The notes: generated from the sequence alone by a model not told the origin. Positions 1-11,719 are shown, numbered from the stretch's first letter. The stretch: 64,000 nt of DNA from Eucommia ulmoides (GCA_016647705.1 JAENRU010000499.1:110001-174000); one strand, 5' to 3'. Program-made: numbers and translations.

Positions 1-3000
1 CGTCTGTTTCGGACGAAAAATATCACTTTTCTACTTGCAAACGGTATTTTGGACAAAAGGCCTTAGAAGACCATGTTTGGCTTGAAAATTCAATTGCATC
101 CGTTTCGGACGAAAAATACCACTTTTTTTTTTGTTGGAAACGTCCTTTTGAGCAAAACACCCCCAAAAGGCCCAGAAAGACAAACTTTAACACTAAAATT
201 CAACTTCACTCGTTTTGGACAAAAAATAGCACTTATTTGCTCAGAAACGATTTTTTGAACAAAACGACTCCAAAATAGTTTTTTGAACAGAATGACTGTG
301 AAAAACCTTCAAGGATCAGGTTTGGCAAGAAAATTCAACCGTCTATGTTTCAGACGAAAAATACCACTTTTTTGCTAGAAACGACCTTCAGAGCAAAACG
401 CCCCCAAAATGCCCAAAAAGACAAACTTTGACCCGAAAATTCAGCTTCGTCCATTTCGGATGAAAAATCCTATTTTTTCAATAGGAAACGATCTTTTGAA
501 CAAAACGACTCCGAAAGGCGTTAAAAGACCAGGTTCGGCAAGAAAAATTTAACCATGTCCGTTTCGGACGAAAAATATCACTTTCTTGGGTCAAAACGAG
601 CTTCTGAGCAAAACACCCCTGAAAGGCCCAAAAAGACCAACCTTGACCCTAAAATTCAACTTCGTTCGTTTCGGACGAAAAATACCACTTTTTTGTTTGA
701 AAACTGTATTTTGGACAAAACGACTCCGAAAGGCCATAAAGGACAATGTTTGGCTTGAAAATTCAATTGTATCCGTTTCGGACGAAAAATGCCACTTTTT
801 AGCGTGGAAACGACCTTCTGAGGAAAACGCACCCAAAATGACCGACTTTGACCCAGACATTCAACTTCGTCCCTTTCAGACGAAAAACACCATTTTTTCG
901 CTAGGAAACGGTCTTTTAAACAAAACGACTACGAAAGGCCACAAAAGACCCTATTTGGTAAGCAAATTCAACCGTGTCCATTTCGGACGAAAAATACCAC
1001 ATTTTTGGGTGGAAACGACATTCTAGGCAAAACGCCCCCAAAACGCCCAGAAAGACCAACTAAAAATTCAACTTCGTCTATTTCGGACGGAAAAGACAAC
1101 TTTTTTCTTGCGAATGCTCTTTCAAACAAAACGACTCGGAAAGGCCTTAAAAGACCAGGTTCGGCAAGAAAATTCAACCGTGTCCGTTTCAGACGAAAAA
1201 TACACTTTCGGGGGTGGAAACGACCTTCTGAGCAAAACGCCCCCGAAAGGCACAAAAAGACCAACTTTGACCCTATAATTTTGCTTTTCTGCTTGGAAAC
1301 AGTATTTTTTATAAAACAGCTCCGAAAGGCCATAGAAAACCATGCCTGGCAAGAAAATTGAACCGTGTCTATTCTGGACGAAAAATACCACTTTCTTGGG
1401 TGAAAACAACATTCTGAGCAAAACGCCCCAAATGGCCAAAAGTGACCAACTTTGACCCAAAAATTCAACTTCGTCCGTTTCGGACGAAAAATACAATTTT
1501 TTGGCTTGGAAATGGCCTTTTAAACAAAACGACTCCGAAAGGCCTTAAAAGGCCAGGTTCGGCAAGAAAATTCAACCGTGTCTGTTTCGAACGAAAAATA
1601 CCACTTTCTTGGGTGGAAACGACCTTCTGAGCAAAACGCCCCCCGAAAGGCCCAAAAAGACCAACTTTGACCCTAAAATTCTACTTCGTCCGTTTTGAAC
1701 GAAAAATTTCACTTTTCTGCTTGGAAACAGTATTTGGGACAAAACGACTCTGAAAGGCCATAAAATATCATGTTTGGCTTGAAAATTCAACTGTATCCGT
1801 TTCGGACGAAAAATGCCACTTTTTTGGGTAGAAATGTCCTTCTTAGGAAAACGTCCCCAAAAGGCCCAGACATACCAACTTTGACCCTAAAATTCAACTT
1901 CGTCCATTTCGGACGAAAGATACTACTTATTTGCTCGGAAGCGATTTTTTGAACAAAACGAATCTGAAACGCCTTCAAGGACCATGTTTGGCAAGAAAAT
2001 TCAACAGTCTCAGTTTTGGACGAAAAATACCACTTTTTTTATTTTTTTTGTGGAATGACCTTTTCAGCAAAACGCCCCCAGAAATTCCCAAAAGACAAAC
2101 TTTGACACAAAAATTCAACTTCGTCCATTTCGGACGAAGAATACCACTTTTCAGTTTGGAAATGGTATTTTGGACGAAACGACTCCGAAAGGCCATAAAA
2201 GACCATGTTTGGCTTGAAAATTCAACTGTATCCGTTTCGGACGAAAAATGTCACTTTTTAGGGTGGAAAGAACCTTCTGAGGAAAACGTACCCAAAATGA
2301 CCAACTTTGACCCAAACATTCAACTTCGTCCCTTTCAGACGAAAAAATCCATTTTTCGCTAGGAAACGGTCTTTTAAACAAAACGACTCCGAAAGGCCAC
2401 AAAAGACCCTGTTTGGTAAACAAATTCAACCGTGTCCGTTTCGGACGAAAAATACCACTTTTTTTGGGGTGCAAACGACCTTCTAGGCAAAACGCCCCCA
2501 AAAGGCCCAGAAAGACCAACTTTAACCCGAAAATTCAACTTCGTCCGTTTCGGACGGAAAAGACAACTTTTTTGCTTGCAAATGGTATTTTAAACAAAAT
2601 GACTCTGAAAGGCCTTAAAAGACCAGGTTCGGCATGAAAATTCAACCGTGTCCGTTTCGGACGAAAAGTAGCACTTTCTGGGGTGGAAACGACCTTCTAA
2701 GCAAAACGCCCCCGAAAGGCCCAAAAAGACCAACTTTGACCCTATAATTCTGCTTTTTCTGCTTGGAAACAGTATTTTGGACAAAACGGATCCTAAAGGC
2801 CATAGAAAACCATGCCTGGCAAGAAAATTATACCGTGTCTGTTCCAGACGAAAAATACCACTTTTTTGGGTGAAAACGACATTCTGAGCAAAACGCCCCA
2901 AATGGCCAAAAGAGACCAACTTTGACTCAAAAATTCAACTTTGTCCATTTCGGATGAAAAATACAATTTTTTGGCTTGGAAATGGCCTTTTAAACATAAC

Positions 3001-5069
3001 GACTCCGAAAGGCCTTGAAAGACCAGGTTCGGCAAGAAAATCCAACCGTGTCCGTTTCGGACGAAAAATACCACTTTCTTGGGTGGAAACGACCTTCTCA
3101 GCAAAACTTCCCCTGAAAGGCCCAAAAAGACCAACTTTGACCCTAAAATTCTACTTCATCTGTTTTGGACCAAAAATTCCACTTTTCTGCTTGGAAACAG
3201 TATTTGGGAAAAAATGACTCCGAAAGGCCATAAAAGACCATGTTTGGCTTGAAAATTCAACTGTATCCATTTCGGATGAAAAATACCAATTTTTTTGTGT
3301 GGAAACGTCCTTCTGAGTAAAGTGTCCCCACAAGGCCCAGACATACAAACCTTGACCCTAAAATTCAACTTCGTCTGTTTTGGACGAAAGATACCACTTA
3401 TTTGCTCGGAAGCATTTTTTTGAACAAAACGAATGTGAAACGCCTTAAAGGACCATGTTTGGCAAGAAAATTCAACAGTCTCCGTTTTGGACGAAAAATA
3501 CCACTTTTTTTGGTGGAAATGACATTTTCAGCAAAATGCCCCCAAAATTCCCAAAAAGACAAATTTTGACACAAAAATTCAACTTCGTCCATTTCGGACG
3601 AAAAATACCACTTTTCTATTTGGAAACAGTATTTGGGACAAAACGACTTCGAAAGGCTATAAAAGACCATGTTTGGCTTGAAAATTTAACTGTATCCGTT
3701 TCGGACGAAAAATACCATTTTTTTGGGTGGAAACGTCCTTCTCAGCAAAATGTCCCACAAGGCCCAGACATACAAACCTTGACCCTAAAATTCAACTTCG
3801 TCTGTTTTGGATGAAAGATACCACTTATTTGCTCGGAAGCGGTTTTTTGAACAAAACGAATGTGAAACGCCTTAAAGGACCATGTTTGGCAAAAAAATTC
3901 AACAGTCTCCGTTTTGGACGAAAAATACCACTTTTTTTTGGTGGAAATGACCTTTTCAGCAAAACGCCCCCAAAATTCCCAAAAAGACAAACTTTGACAC
4001 AAAAATTCAATTCGTCCATTTCGGACGAAAAATACCACTTTTCTGTTTGGAAACGGTATTTTGGACGAAACGACTCTGAAAGGCCATAAAAGACCATGTT
4101 TGGCTTGAAAATTCAATTGTATCCGTTTTAGACGAAAAATACCACTTTTTTTTTGTGGAAACGACCTTCTCAGAAAAATGCCCCAAAAAGTTCCTAAAAG
4201 ACAACCTTTGACCCTAAATTCAACTTTGTCTATTTCGGAGGAAAAATTCCGACTGTTTCTACTTGGAAACGGTATTTTGGACAAAAGGACCCCGACAGGC
4301 CTTAGGAGACCATGTTTGGCTTGAAAATTCAACTGCATCCGTTTCGGACGAAAAATACCATTTTTTTTTTGTTGGAAACGTCCTTCTGAGCAAAATACCC
4401 CCAAAAGGCCAGAAAGACAAACTTTAACCCTAAAATTTAACTTCGCTCGTTTTGGACAAAAAATACCACTTATTTGCTAAGAAATGATTTTTTGAACAAA
4501 ACGACTTCGAAACGGTTTTTTGAACAAAATGACTCTGAAAAACCTTAAAGGACCAGGTTTGGCAAGAAAATTCAATCGTCTCGGTTTCAGACAAAAAATA
4601 CCTCTTTTTTGCTAGAAATGACCTTCAGAGCAAAACGCCCCTAAAATGCCCAAAAAGACAAACTTTGACCCGAAACTTCAACTTCGTCCATTTTAGACAA
4701 AAAATTCTATTTTTTCAATAGGAAACGATCTTTTGAACAAAACGACTCCAGAAGGCCTTAAAAGACCAGGTTCGGCAAGAAAAATTCAACCGTGTCCGTT
4801 TCAGACGAAAACTATCACTTTCTTGGGTGAAAACGAGCTTCTGAGCAAAACGTCCCTGAAAGGTCCAAAAAGACCAACCTTGACCCTAAAATTCCACTTT
4901 GTCCGTTTTGAACGAAAAATATCACTTTTTTTCTTGAAAACGGTATTTTGGACAAAAAGACTCCGAAAGGCCATAAAGGACAATGTTTGGTATGAAAATT
5001 CAACTGTATCCGTTTCGGACGAAAAATGCCACTTTTTAGGGTGGAAATGACCTTCTGAGGAAAATGCAC
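1..5069. repeat. Satellite array, left domain, segment 1
   Basis: This is a continuous tandem array of monomers of about 107 bp, in which A type (AATTCAACCGTGTCCG) and B type (AATTCAACTTCGTCCG) alternate as a dimer of about 213 bp. Each monomer runs through the dyad core, a T-rich stretch, a GGAAACG motif, a CAAAACG motif, GAAAGGCC and AGACCA. Neighbouring copies differ more than in the middle domain, and no short higher-order period is obvious. A variant with CCCCAAATGGCCAAAAG (about 1420 and 2905) recurs only in the left domain. No gene is present; open frames on both strands are by-products of the repeat. Confidence 0.95.
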
Positions 5070-5070
5070 T

Positions 5071-5166
5071 GATGAGAATCAACGAGCACCATCAGAGGAT
5101 CAGTTACATGTTCCAGTTTGGCCTATTACGAGGGAAAGATCCAAGAAAAATCAAAGTAGTACTTAA
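5071..5166 (+). pseudogene. Decayed pol C-terminal coding remnant in the solo LTR
   Basis: The first bases of this LTR still translate as a version of the pol C-terminal tail seen in the complete element (DENQRAPSEDQLHVP, then PITRERSKK). The frame then reaches a TAA stop after a shift following SKKNQ. In the other LTRs of the family the same frame runs about 67 codons. It has no function here. It shows that the LTR belongs to an element whose pol frame ends inside the LTR, and that this copy has decayed further than the solo LTRs at 25.9 and 31.9 kb. Confidence 0.7.
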
Positions 5167-5542
5167 TGGGCTAATTCTTTACTTGGCCCATGTCTACAAT
5201 AGTTAAGCCCAAATTAGGCCCATCGGGCAGTCAAGGCCAAATCCATCTTATCAAAGCAAGCGAATGAGCTTAGACATGAACTTAAATGGGCCAAGTCATG
5301 TGGACCACGAAATTCTTATCATATTTATTTTATTATTTTAAATCTTTTAATTATTTTTAGGCTGATTTGTAAGCTTGATTGCCAAGTAAATCATTTCCTT
5401 TTCCAACTAGGAATGTAGGGCAAATTAGGAAACTTTCTTATTCTTTATTTAGCAATTAGATTTTAGGGTTTCCTTTTTCCTCCATGTAGACCCACGAATT
5501 TCAAAGTGTATTAGGGTTTCTTTTCTTATTCTCTTGGCCACC

Positions 5543-5550
5543 TATTTAAT
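5543..5550 (+). promoter_or_regulatory. TATA-like box of the solo LTR
   Basis: TATTTAAT lies about two thirds of the way through the LTR. It corresponds in place to TATTTAAG in the other LTRs of the family, so it is the likely core promoter marking the U3 side of the transcription start. Whether it is still active cannot be judged from sequence. Confidence 0.5.
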
Positions 5551-5879
5551 TGGCTTTGTAGACCTACGAATTTCACGTTACTTTGATTAATAAAAAATGT
5601 GAGAGTTTTCTCTTTAGTTATTCAGAGAACTTTTCCTGAACTTATCAAGAGTTTCTTGTGGCGTTCAAACTTATATCTTTGATTCGTGATTCATTATAAT
5701 CATTAGGTCAAGATCATTATACCATTGGTTCGCGTTTCATTCATAAACGTTGGGTCAAGGTAATCTATCTTTCAATTTCTGTATTTTTAGGTCGTTCAAA
5801 ATCTGATTTAGTTTCGATCTTCGCAAAGAAACCCTAAGTTGGTTTCGGGTCTCACTAATCCTTGGTGAGGTTCGCATCA

Positions 5880-8024
5880 CGCACCCAAAAAGACCAACTT
5901 TGACACAAACATTCAACTTCGTCCCTTTCAGACGAAAAATACCATTTTTTTCGCTAGGAAATGGTCTTTAAAACAAAATGACTCCGAAAGGCCACAAAAG
6001 ACCCTATTTTGTAAGCAAATTCAACCGTGTCCGTTTCAGACGAAAAATACCACTTTTTTTGGGTGAAAACGATCTTCTGAGAAAAACGCCCCCAAAAGGC
6101 CTAGAAAGACCAACTTTGACCGAAAAATTCAACTTCATCCGTTTCGGACGGAAAAGACAACTTTTTTGCTTGCAAATGGTCTTTTAAACAAAACGACTCC
6201 GAAAGGCCTTAAAAGACCAGGTTCAGCAAGAAAATTCAACTGTGTCCGTTTCGGACGAAAAATAGCACTTTCTGGGGTGGAAACGACCTTCTGAGCAAAA
6301 CGCCCTCGAAAAGGCCAAAAAAGACCAACTTTAACCCTATAATTCTACTTCGTCTGTTTTGGACGAAAAATACCACTTTTCTGCTTGAAAATAGTATTTT
6401 GGACAAAAAAACTCCGAAAGGCCATAGAAAACCATGCATGGCAAGAAAATTGAACCGTGTTCGTTCCGGACGAAAAATACCACTTTTTTGGGTGAAAACG
6501 ACATTCTGAGCAAAACGCCACAAATGGCCAAAAGAGACCAACTTTGACCCAAAGATTCAACTTTGTCCATTTCGGACGAAAAATACAATTTTTTGGCTTG
6601 GAAATGGCCTTTTAAACAAAACGACTCCGAAAGGCCTTGAAAGACTAAGTTCGGCAAGAAAATTCAACCGTGTTTGTTTCGCACGAAAAATACCACTTTC
6701 TGGGGTGGAAACGACCTTCTGAGCAAAACGCTCCCCGAAAGGCCCAAAAAGACCAACTTTGACCCTAAAATTCTACTTCGTCCGTTTTGGACGAAAAATT
6801 CCACTTTTCTGCTTGGAAACAGTATTTGGGACAAAACGACTCCGAAAGGCCATAAAAGACCATGTTTGGCTTGAAAATTTAATTGTATCCGTTTCGGACG
6901 AAAAATACCATTTTTTTGGGTGGAAACATCCTTCTGAGCAAAATGTCCCCAAAAGGCCCAAACATACCAACTTTGTCCCTAAAATTCAACTTCGTCCGTT
7001 TCGGACGAAAGATACCACTTATTTGCTTGGAAGCGATTTTTTGAACAAAATGAATCTGAAACACCTTAAAGGACCATGTTTGGCAAGAAAGTTCAACAGT
7101 CTCCTTTTGGACAAAAAATACCACTTTTTTTTGGTGAAAATGACATTTTCAGCAAAACGCCCCCCAAATTCCCAAAAAGACAAACTTTGACACAAAAATT
7201 CAACTTCTTCCATTTCGGACGAAGAATACCACTTTTCTGTTTGGAAACGGTATTTTGGACGAAACGACTCCGAAAGGCCATAAAAGACCTTGTTTGGCTT
7301 GAAAATTCAACTGTATCCGTTTCGGACGAAAAATTCCACTTTTTTGGGTGGAAACGACCTTCTCAGAAAAACGCCCCCAAAAGTCCCAGAAAGACAACCT
7401 TTGACCCTGAATTCAACTTCGTCTGTTTTGGATGAAAAATACCACTTTTCTAATTGGAAATGGTATTTTGGACAAAAGGCCTTAGAAGACCATGTTTGGC
7501 TTGAAAATTCAACTGCATCCGTTTCGGACGAAAAATACCACTTTTTTTTGTTGGAAATGTCCTTTTGAGGAAAATGCCCCCAAAAGGCCCAGAAGGACCA
7601 ACTTTAACCCTAAAATTCAACTTCACTCATTTTGGACAAAAAATACCACTTATTTGCCCGGAAACGGTTTTTTGAACAAAATGACTCTGAAAAACCTTAA
7701 AGGACCAGGTTTGGCAAGAAAATTCAATCGTCTCTGTTTCGGACGAAAAATACCATTTTTTTGCTAGAAACAACCTTCGGTGCAAAACGCCCCCAAAATG
7801 CCCAAAAAGACAAAGTTTGACCCGAAAATTCAACTTCGTCCATTTCGGACAAAAAATTCCATTTTTTTAATAGGAAACGATCTTTTGAACAAAACGACTT
7901 CGAAAGGCCTTAAAAGACCAAGTTCGGCAAGAAAATTCAACCGTGTCCATTTCAGATGAAAAATATCACTTTCTTGGGTGAAAACGAGCTTTTGAGCAAA
8001 ACGCCCCTAAAAGGCCCAAAAAGA
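5880..8024. repeat. Satellite array, left domain, segment 2
   Basis: The same A/B dimer satellite resumes in phase after the solo LTR (CGCACCCAAAAAGACC). It still contains the long form of a monomer with the core and an AATAGGAAACGATC end (about 7830-7880). The middle domain has that monomer only in a shortened form. No gene is present. Confidence 0.95.
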
Positions 8025-8029
8025 CCAAC
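8025..8029. repeat. Target-site duplication CCAAC, left copy
   Basis: CCAAC immediately precedes the element and is repeated at 14848-14852 after it. Removing the element and one copy restores the normal satellite phrase AGACCAACTTTGACCC. A 5-bp duplication is typical of Ty3/gypsy integration. Confidence 0.95.
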
Positions 8030-8907
8030 TGATGCGAACCTCACCAAGAATTAGTGAGACCCGAAACTAATTTATGGTGTCTTTGCTAGGATCGATCTTA
8101 AATCTGGATTTATAAATGAAAAAGAAAGAAAGGAAAAACACAAAAATACAGAATGTTTGATAGGAAACCTTGACCCAACGTTTATGAATGAAACGTAAAC
8201 CAAATGTATAAAATAATAAACCTCGACCCAAAGATTATAATGGAATCATGAACCGACGTTATAGAGTTTGAATGCCACAAGAAATTCTTGATAAGTTCAA
8301 AGAAAAGTTCTATGAAGAACTTAAGAGAAAACTCTCTCAATCTGATAAATTATTCAAGTAATGTGTTTTTTTCCCATGGAATACAACTTTCTTAAATAGG
8401 CAACCAACACAAAGGAGAGCCTAAGCTAGTGGGTGGTCAAGCACACCCTACCTTAGATAGGGGGCGGTCTTTCACACCTAGGGGTATCCTTTTCACACAA
8501 GAAGTCTTCAACTTTAGCACACCCTACTATAGATAGTGGGTGGCCTTTCACACCTAGGGGGAGGCTACAAGAACAAAAGTCCTTGATGCCTTTGATACTT
8601 ATTACAAGATCAATACTAGAAAACAAAAATACTAATTGGCATTGATACCTTATAAAATGATATAAACTAAAATAAATAAGTAGAATTTCGTGGGTCTCAT
8701 GTTTTGGCCCATTTGCTTGCCTTTATGAGATGGATTAGGCCTTGATTGTCATTTGGGCCTAACTTGGGCATTACGACTTTAGATTCAGCCCATATATCTT
8801 GAATTAGCCCATTAAGTGCTTCTTTGATCTTCTTAGATCTTGCCCTTGTAATAGGCCCAATTGGAACATGTAGCGGATCCTTTGTTGGTGCATGTTGGTT
8901 CTCGTCA
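8030..8907 (-). repeat. 3' LTR of the Ty3/gypsy element
   Basis: This 878-bp LTR, read on the minus strand, starts TGACGAGAACC and ends GGTTCGCATCA. It matches the 5' LTR at 13951-14847 but lacks about 20 bp near 8709, between two copies of CCCATTT, and carries two extra bases near 8057. The U3 side holds the last 70 or so codons of pol. An internal pair of similar segments, both containing CCTAGGTGTGAAAG in the sense direction, lies upstream of the TATA-like box. Confidence 0.95.
8391..8398 (-). promoter_or_regulatory. TATA-like box of the 3' LTR
   Basis: CTTAAATA on the plus strand reads TATTTAAG on the element strand. The same octamer occurs at the matching place in the 5' LTR and in the two 895-bp solo LTRs. 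Confidence 0.5.
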
Positions 8908-9227
8908 TCCCCCCTTTCTTCAAAAGAATTTGACCTCGAATCGCCTCCTACATCAAACGAAGAAAGATCAGAAACATTAAATGTTGCACTAACCATATAC
9001 TCACCTGGAAGATCCAGCTTGTATGCATTATCATTGATCTTCTCAAGGACTTGAAATGGACCATCCCCTCTTGGATGTAGCTTGGACCGCCTATGGACAG
9101 GAAATCTTTCTTTTCTCATGTGCACCCAAACCCATTCACCCGGTTCAAAGACGACTCGTCTACGGACCTTGTTGGCTTTGATCGCATATTGCTCATTTTT
9201 CTTCTCTGTGTTGTCGTGCATTTTCAT
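8697..9227 (-). pseudogene. pol fragment: integrase C-terminus with GPY/F-like motif and LTR-encoded tail
   Basis: This open segment of 176 codons is the end of the polyprotein. Residues 24-60 resemble the integrase C-terminal module (VVFEPGEWVWVHMRKERFP) and end in the GPY/F-like motif, here GPF at residues 56-58. An acidic linker follows. From about residue 107 the frame lies inside the 3' LTR and encodes a basic tail (GPITRARSKKIKEALNGL). I see no chromodomain with its usual aromatic cage; the tail may correspond to the CR motif described for CRM elements. The first codons are out of frame with the integrase core, so a frameshift lies near 9200. The 20-bp deletion in this LTR changes the end from KASKWA to KASKWAKT. 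The segment was annotated by domain, since its apparent first Met is internal. Confidence 0.85.
8908..8920 (-). promoter_or_regulatory. Polypurine tract
   Basis: On the element strand AAGAAAGGGGGGA directly abuts the 3' LTR start TGACGAG. This is the expected place and composition of the primer for plus-strand DNA synthesis in LTR retrotransposons. Its purine run is intact. Confidence 0.9.
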
Positions 9228-9771
9228 GGAGTTTCTTCACCATCTCAGCCTTCTTTTGACCATCCAAACTTGTCCTTTCATTAACTGGTAATGGCAACAG
9301 ATCTAAAGGAATTAGTGGATTAAACCCATAAACAATCTCAAATGGTGAAAAATCAGTAGTAGAATGAACACTTCGATTATATGCAAACTCAATAAATGGT
9401 AAACAATCCTTCCAATTTTTCAAGTTCTTTTGAATTATAGTACGCAATAAAGTAGATAAAGTTCGATTCACTACCTCGGTTTGTCCATTCGTTTGGGGAT
9501 AACAAGTGGTTGAAAACAATAATTTAGTTCCCAACTTTTCCCACAAGACTTTCCAAAAATAGCTAAGGAACTTAACATCACGATCAGACACGATACTCCT
9601 AGGAACACCATGGAGCCGTACTATCTCTCTAAAGAACAAATCAGTGATCTGGGTTGCATCATCGGTTTTATTACAAGATATGAAATGTGCCATCTTAGAA
9701 AACCTGTCAACAACCACAAAAATCGAGTCCTTACCTTTCCTTGACTTAGGCAAGCCTAAAACAAAGTCCAT
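9193..9771 (-). pseudogene. pol fragment: integrase catalytic core
   Basis: These 192 codons cover the retroviral-type integrase core that joins element DNA to the target. The D-D-35-E triad is visible as Asp2 (MDFVLGLP), Asp63 (IVSDRD) and Glu99 ([12 protein letters not shown]), with 35 residues between the second Asp and the Glu. The conserved [14 protein letters not shown] strand and the PFEIVYG region are also present. A TGA at about 9783 separates this segment from the zinc-binding region upstream, where related proteins have Trp before VDISMDFV. At the other end the frame shifts near 9200 into the C-terminal segment. The catalytic residues survive, but the segment is cut off from its neighbours. 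Confidence 0.93.
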
Positions 9772-9893
9772 GGAAATATCTACTCAAGGCGCACTAGGTA
9801 CGGGCAAAGGAGTGTATAATCCATGTGGTAAGACTCTAGATTTGGCTCGCCTACATGTAACACATCTAGCACAAACTCTCTCCACATCACGTT
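9772..9893 (-). pseudogene. pol fragment: integrase zinc-binding region, second half
   Basis: Translated on the minus strand this short stretch reads KRDVERVCARCVTCRRA and then PHGLYTPLPVPSAP before a TGA. It supplies the Cys pair of the HHCC zinc finger that precedes the integrase core. The His half lies in the frame of the preceding segment, so a 1- or 2-base indel near 9930-9940 splits the finger. It was identified by motif and continuity only. Confidence 0.75.
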
Positions 9894-10625
9894 TCATTTT
9901 TGGCCAAAAGAAGTGTTCACATAAGTTTTCCTTACGCCAAAATGACCCATCAAACCACTACCATGTGCTTCACGCACAAGCAACTCACGCATAGAACAAT
10001 TAGGCACACAAAGTCTATTCTCTCTAAACAAGTACCCATCCATTCTATAGAACTTACTAAACGCTGTCTTCTCACATGCTCCATACACACTAGCAAAGTC
10101 ATAATCATTAGCATACAATTCCTTAATATATTCAAATCCCAATAACTTTGCATTTAAAGTAGTAACAAGGACGTACCTTCTGGATAGTGCATCAGCCACA
10201 ATATTTTCCTTACCTTGTTTGTATTTGATTACATACAAGAAGGTTTCAATGAATTCCATCCATTTGGCATGCCTTCTATTCAACTTACCTTGTCCTTTTA
10301 AGTGTTTTAAGGACTCATGGTCGGTGTGTATGACAAACTCTCTCGGCCACAAGTAATGTTGCCAAGTCTCCAATACTCTCACCAATGCGTAAACCTCCTT
10401 GTCATACGTCGGGTAGTTCAAAGCTGCTCCATTTAGCTTTTCGCTAAAGTATGCTATTGGTCGCTTCTCCTGCATCAAAACGGCTTCAATACCTATTCCT
10501 GAGGCATCACACTCAATCTCAAAAGTTTTAGAAAAATTAGGTAATGCTAATAAAGAAGCACCACATAACTTTTCTTTAATCTCATTAAAGGCACGGTCTT
10601 GCACATTACCCCATTTAAAACTCAC
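9894..10625 (-). pseudogene. pol fragment: RNase H and first half of the integrase zinc finger
   Basis: This 243-codon segment encodes the RNase H that removes RNA from the RNA-DNA hybrid. The acidic residues are present: Asp40 (ECDASG), Glu77 (YDKEVYAL), Asp102 ([10 protein letters not shown]) and Asp145 (IVADALSRR). A tether of about 60 residues leads into [10 protein letters not shown], the His half of the integrase zinc finger, after which the frame is lost. The segment begins just downstream of a TGA at about 10680 that cuts it from RT; the GTG-initiated start is only the first start-like codon after the break, not a real start. Confidence 0.93.
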
Positions 10626-10682
10626 GGACTTTTTAACAATTTCAGTGAGTGGCGCGGCTAGTGTACTGAAATCTTTAACAAA

Positions 10683-11111
10683 TCATCGATAAAAACTAGC
10701 CAAACCATGAAAACTTCTTACCTCCGTGATTGACTTAGGTGTAGGCCATTCTTTGATAGCCTTCACCTTTTCTGCATCCATTGCAATCCCTTTCGCACTA
10801 ACAACATAACCAAGAAACACAACTTTGTCCAAGCAAAATGAATATTTCTTTACATTGGCATATAGTTTTTCTTTTCTTAAAACATCAAGCACACAATGCA
10901 AATGATCAATATGCTCATCTAAGCTCTTGCTATACACCAAAATATCATCAAAATAGACCACAAAAAATTTGCCTATAAACGCACGCAATGCATGATTCAT
11001 TAACCTCATGAATGTACTTGGTGCATTAGTTAGACCAAAAGGCATAACCAACCACTCATACAATCCATGTTTAGTTTTAAAGCCAGTTTTCCATTCATCA
11101 CCCTCTTTCAT
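10683..11111 (-). pseudogene. pol fragment: reverse transcriptase palm
   Basis: This 142-codon segment carries the central part of the reverse transcriptase. Residues 19-34 ([16 protein letters not shown]) are the conserved block before the active site, and Tyr53-Phe54-Asp55-Asp56 ([13 protein letters not shown]) is the catalytic YFDD box usual for plant Ty3/gypsy elements. [10 protein letters not shown] and the thumb-side EWPTPKS follow. The segment ends at a TGA directly after FYR; a CGA to TGA change at a CpG is the simplest origin. Upstream, a stop after FTKID separates it from the RT N-terminus, while the codons between that stop and the first Met read as normal RT sequence. Confidence 0.95.
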
Positions 11112-11135
11112 TCTAATTTGATGATACCCACTTTT

Positions 11136-11675
11136 CTAATCAATTTTTGTGAAAATACATGACCCATGCAGTTCATCTAACATGTCATCTAGCCTAGGAA
11201 TGGGATGTCGATATTTTACCGTAATGTTGTTAATAGCTCGACAATCAACACACATATGCCAAGTTCCATCCTTCTTAGGCACAAGTAGTACTGGTACTGC
11301 GCATGGACTCATGCTCTCTCTTATGTGTCCTTTGGCTAGCAACTCCTCAACTTGCCTTTGAAGTTCCTTTGTCTCTTCCGGATTACTCCTATAGGCTGGT
11401 CGGTTAGGAATTGTCGCCTCCGGCACAAAATCTATTTGATGCTCTATTCCTCTAATCGGTGGCAATCCACTAGGCATCTCGTCAGGAAACACATCCTCAT
11501 ATTCTTGCAACAAAGAAACAATAACACTAGGCACAGATTTGTCAATTTCATTAGTATTAAAACAAGCCTCTTTGTACAAAAGTACAAACATAGGCTGGTT
11601 TATATAAAAAGCACTCTTGACATCACTCGCCTTAGCATAAAAACTCATTTGTTTATCTCTTTTTCTTTCACTCAC
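11136..11675 (-). pseudogene. pol fragment: protease-RT linker and RT fingers
   Basis: This 179-codon segment covers the linker after protease and the first half of RT. The linker has the hydrophobic-acidic LLQEYEDVFPDEMPSGLPP. The fingers follow: IDFVPEATIPNRPAYR, the helix ending ELLAKGHIRES, and VPVLLVPKKDGTWHMCVDCRAIN. It ends at FTKID, whose Asp is the first catalytic aspartate of RT, where an in-frame TAG cuts the protein. Two of the three RT catalytic aspartates therefore lie on the other side of the stop. The real frame continues upstream from the protease region after a frameshift. Confidence 0.95.
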
Positions 11676-11719
11676 TTTTCTCTTTTCATCATCTTTTTTA
11701 AACTCTCGGCCTCACAATT

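Larger units (their letters stand above)
5070..5879 (+). mobile_element. Solo LTR, diverged subfamily of the same Ty3/gypsy family
   Basis: This 810-bp segment interrupts the satellite. It starts TGATGAGAATCAACGAGCACC and ends GAGGTTCGCATCA, the same termini as the LTRs of the full element at 8030-14847 read in the opposite direction. The flanks are TGCAC on the left and CGCAC on the right, a 5-bp target duplication with one mismatch. The ends match the other LTRs well, but the middle (about 5340-5570) does not resemble them, so it is a separate or older subfamily. No internal region is attached, which indicates LTR-LTR recombination after insertion. Confidence 0.93.

Noticed and set aside
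9193-9227. Overlap of two pol segments as programmed frameshifting
   Set aside because: The break is inside the integrase between its core and C-terminal module, not at a gag-pol or similar boundary, so it is a decay mutation.
8824-9291. Plus-strand open frames across the retroelement as host genes
   Set aside because: They are antisense shadows of the integrase region, with no recognisable domain; the minus strand shows clear integrase motifs.
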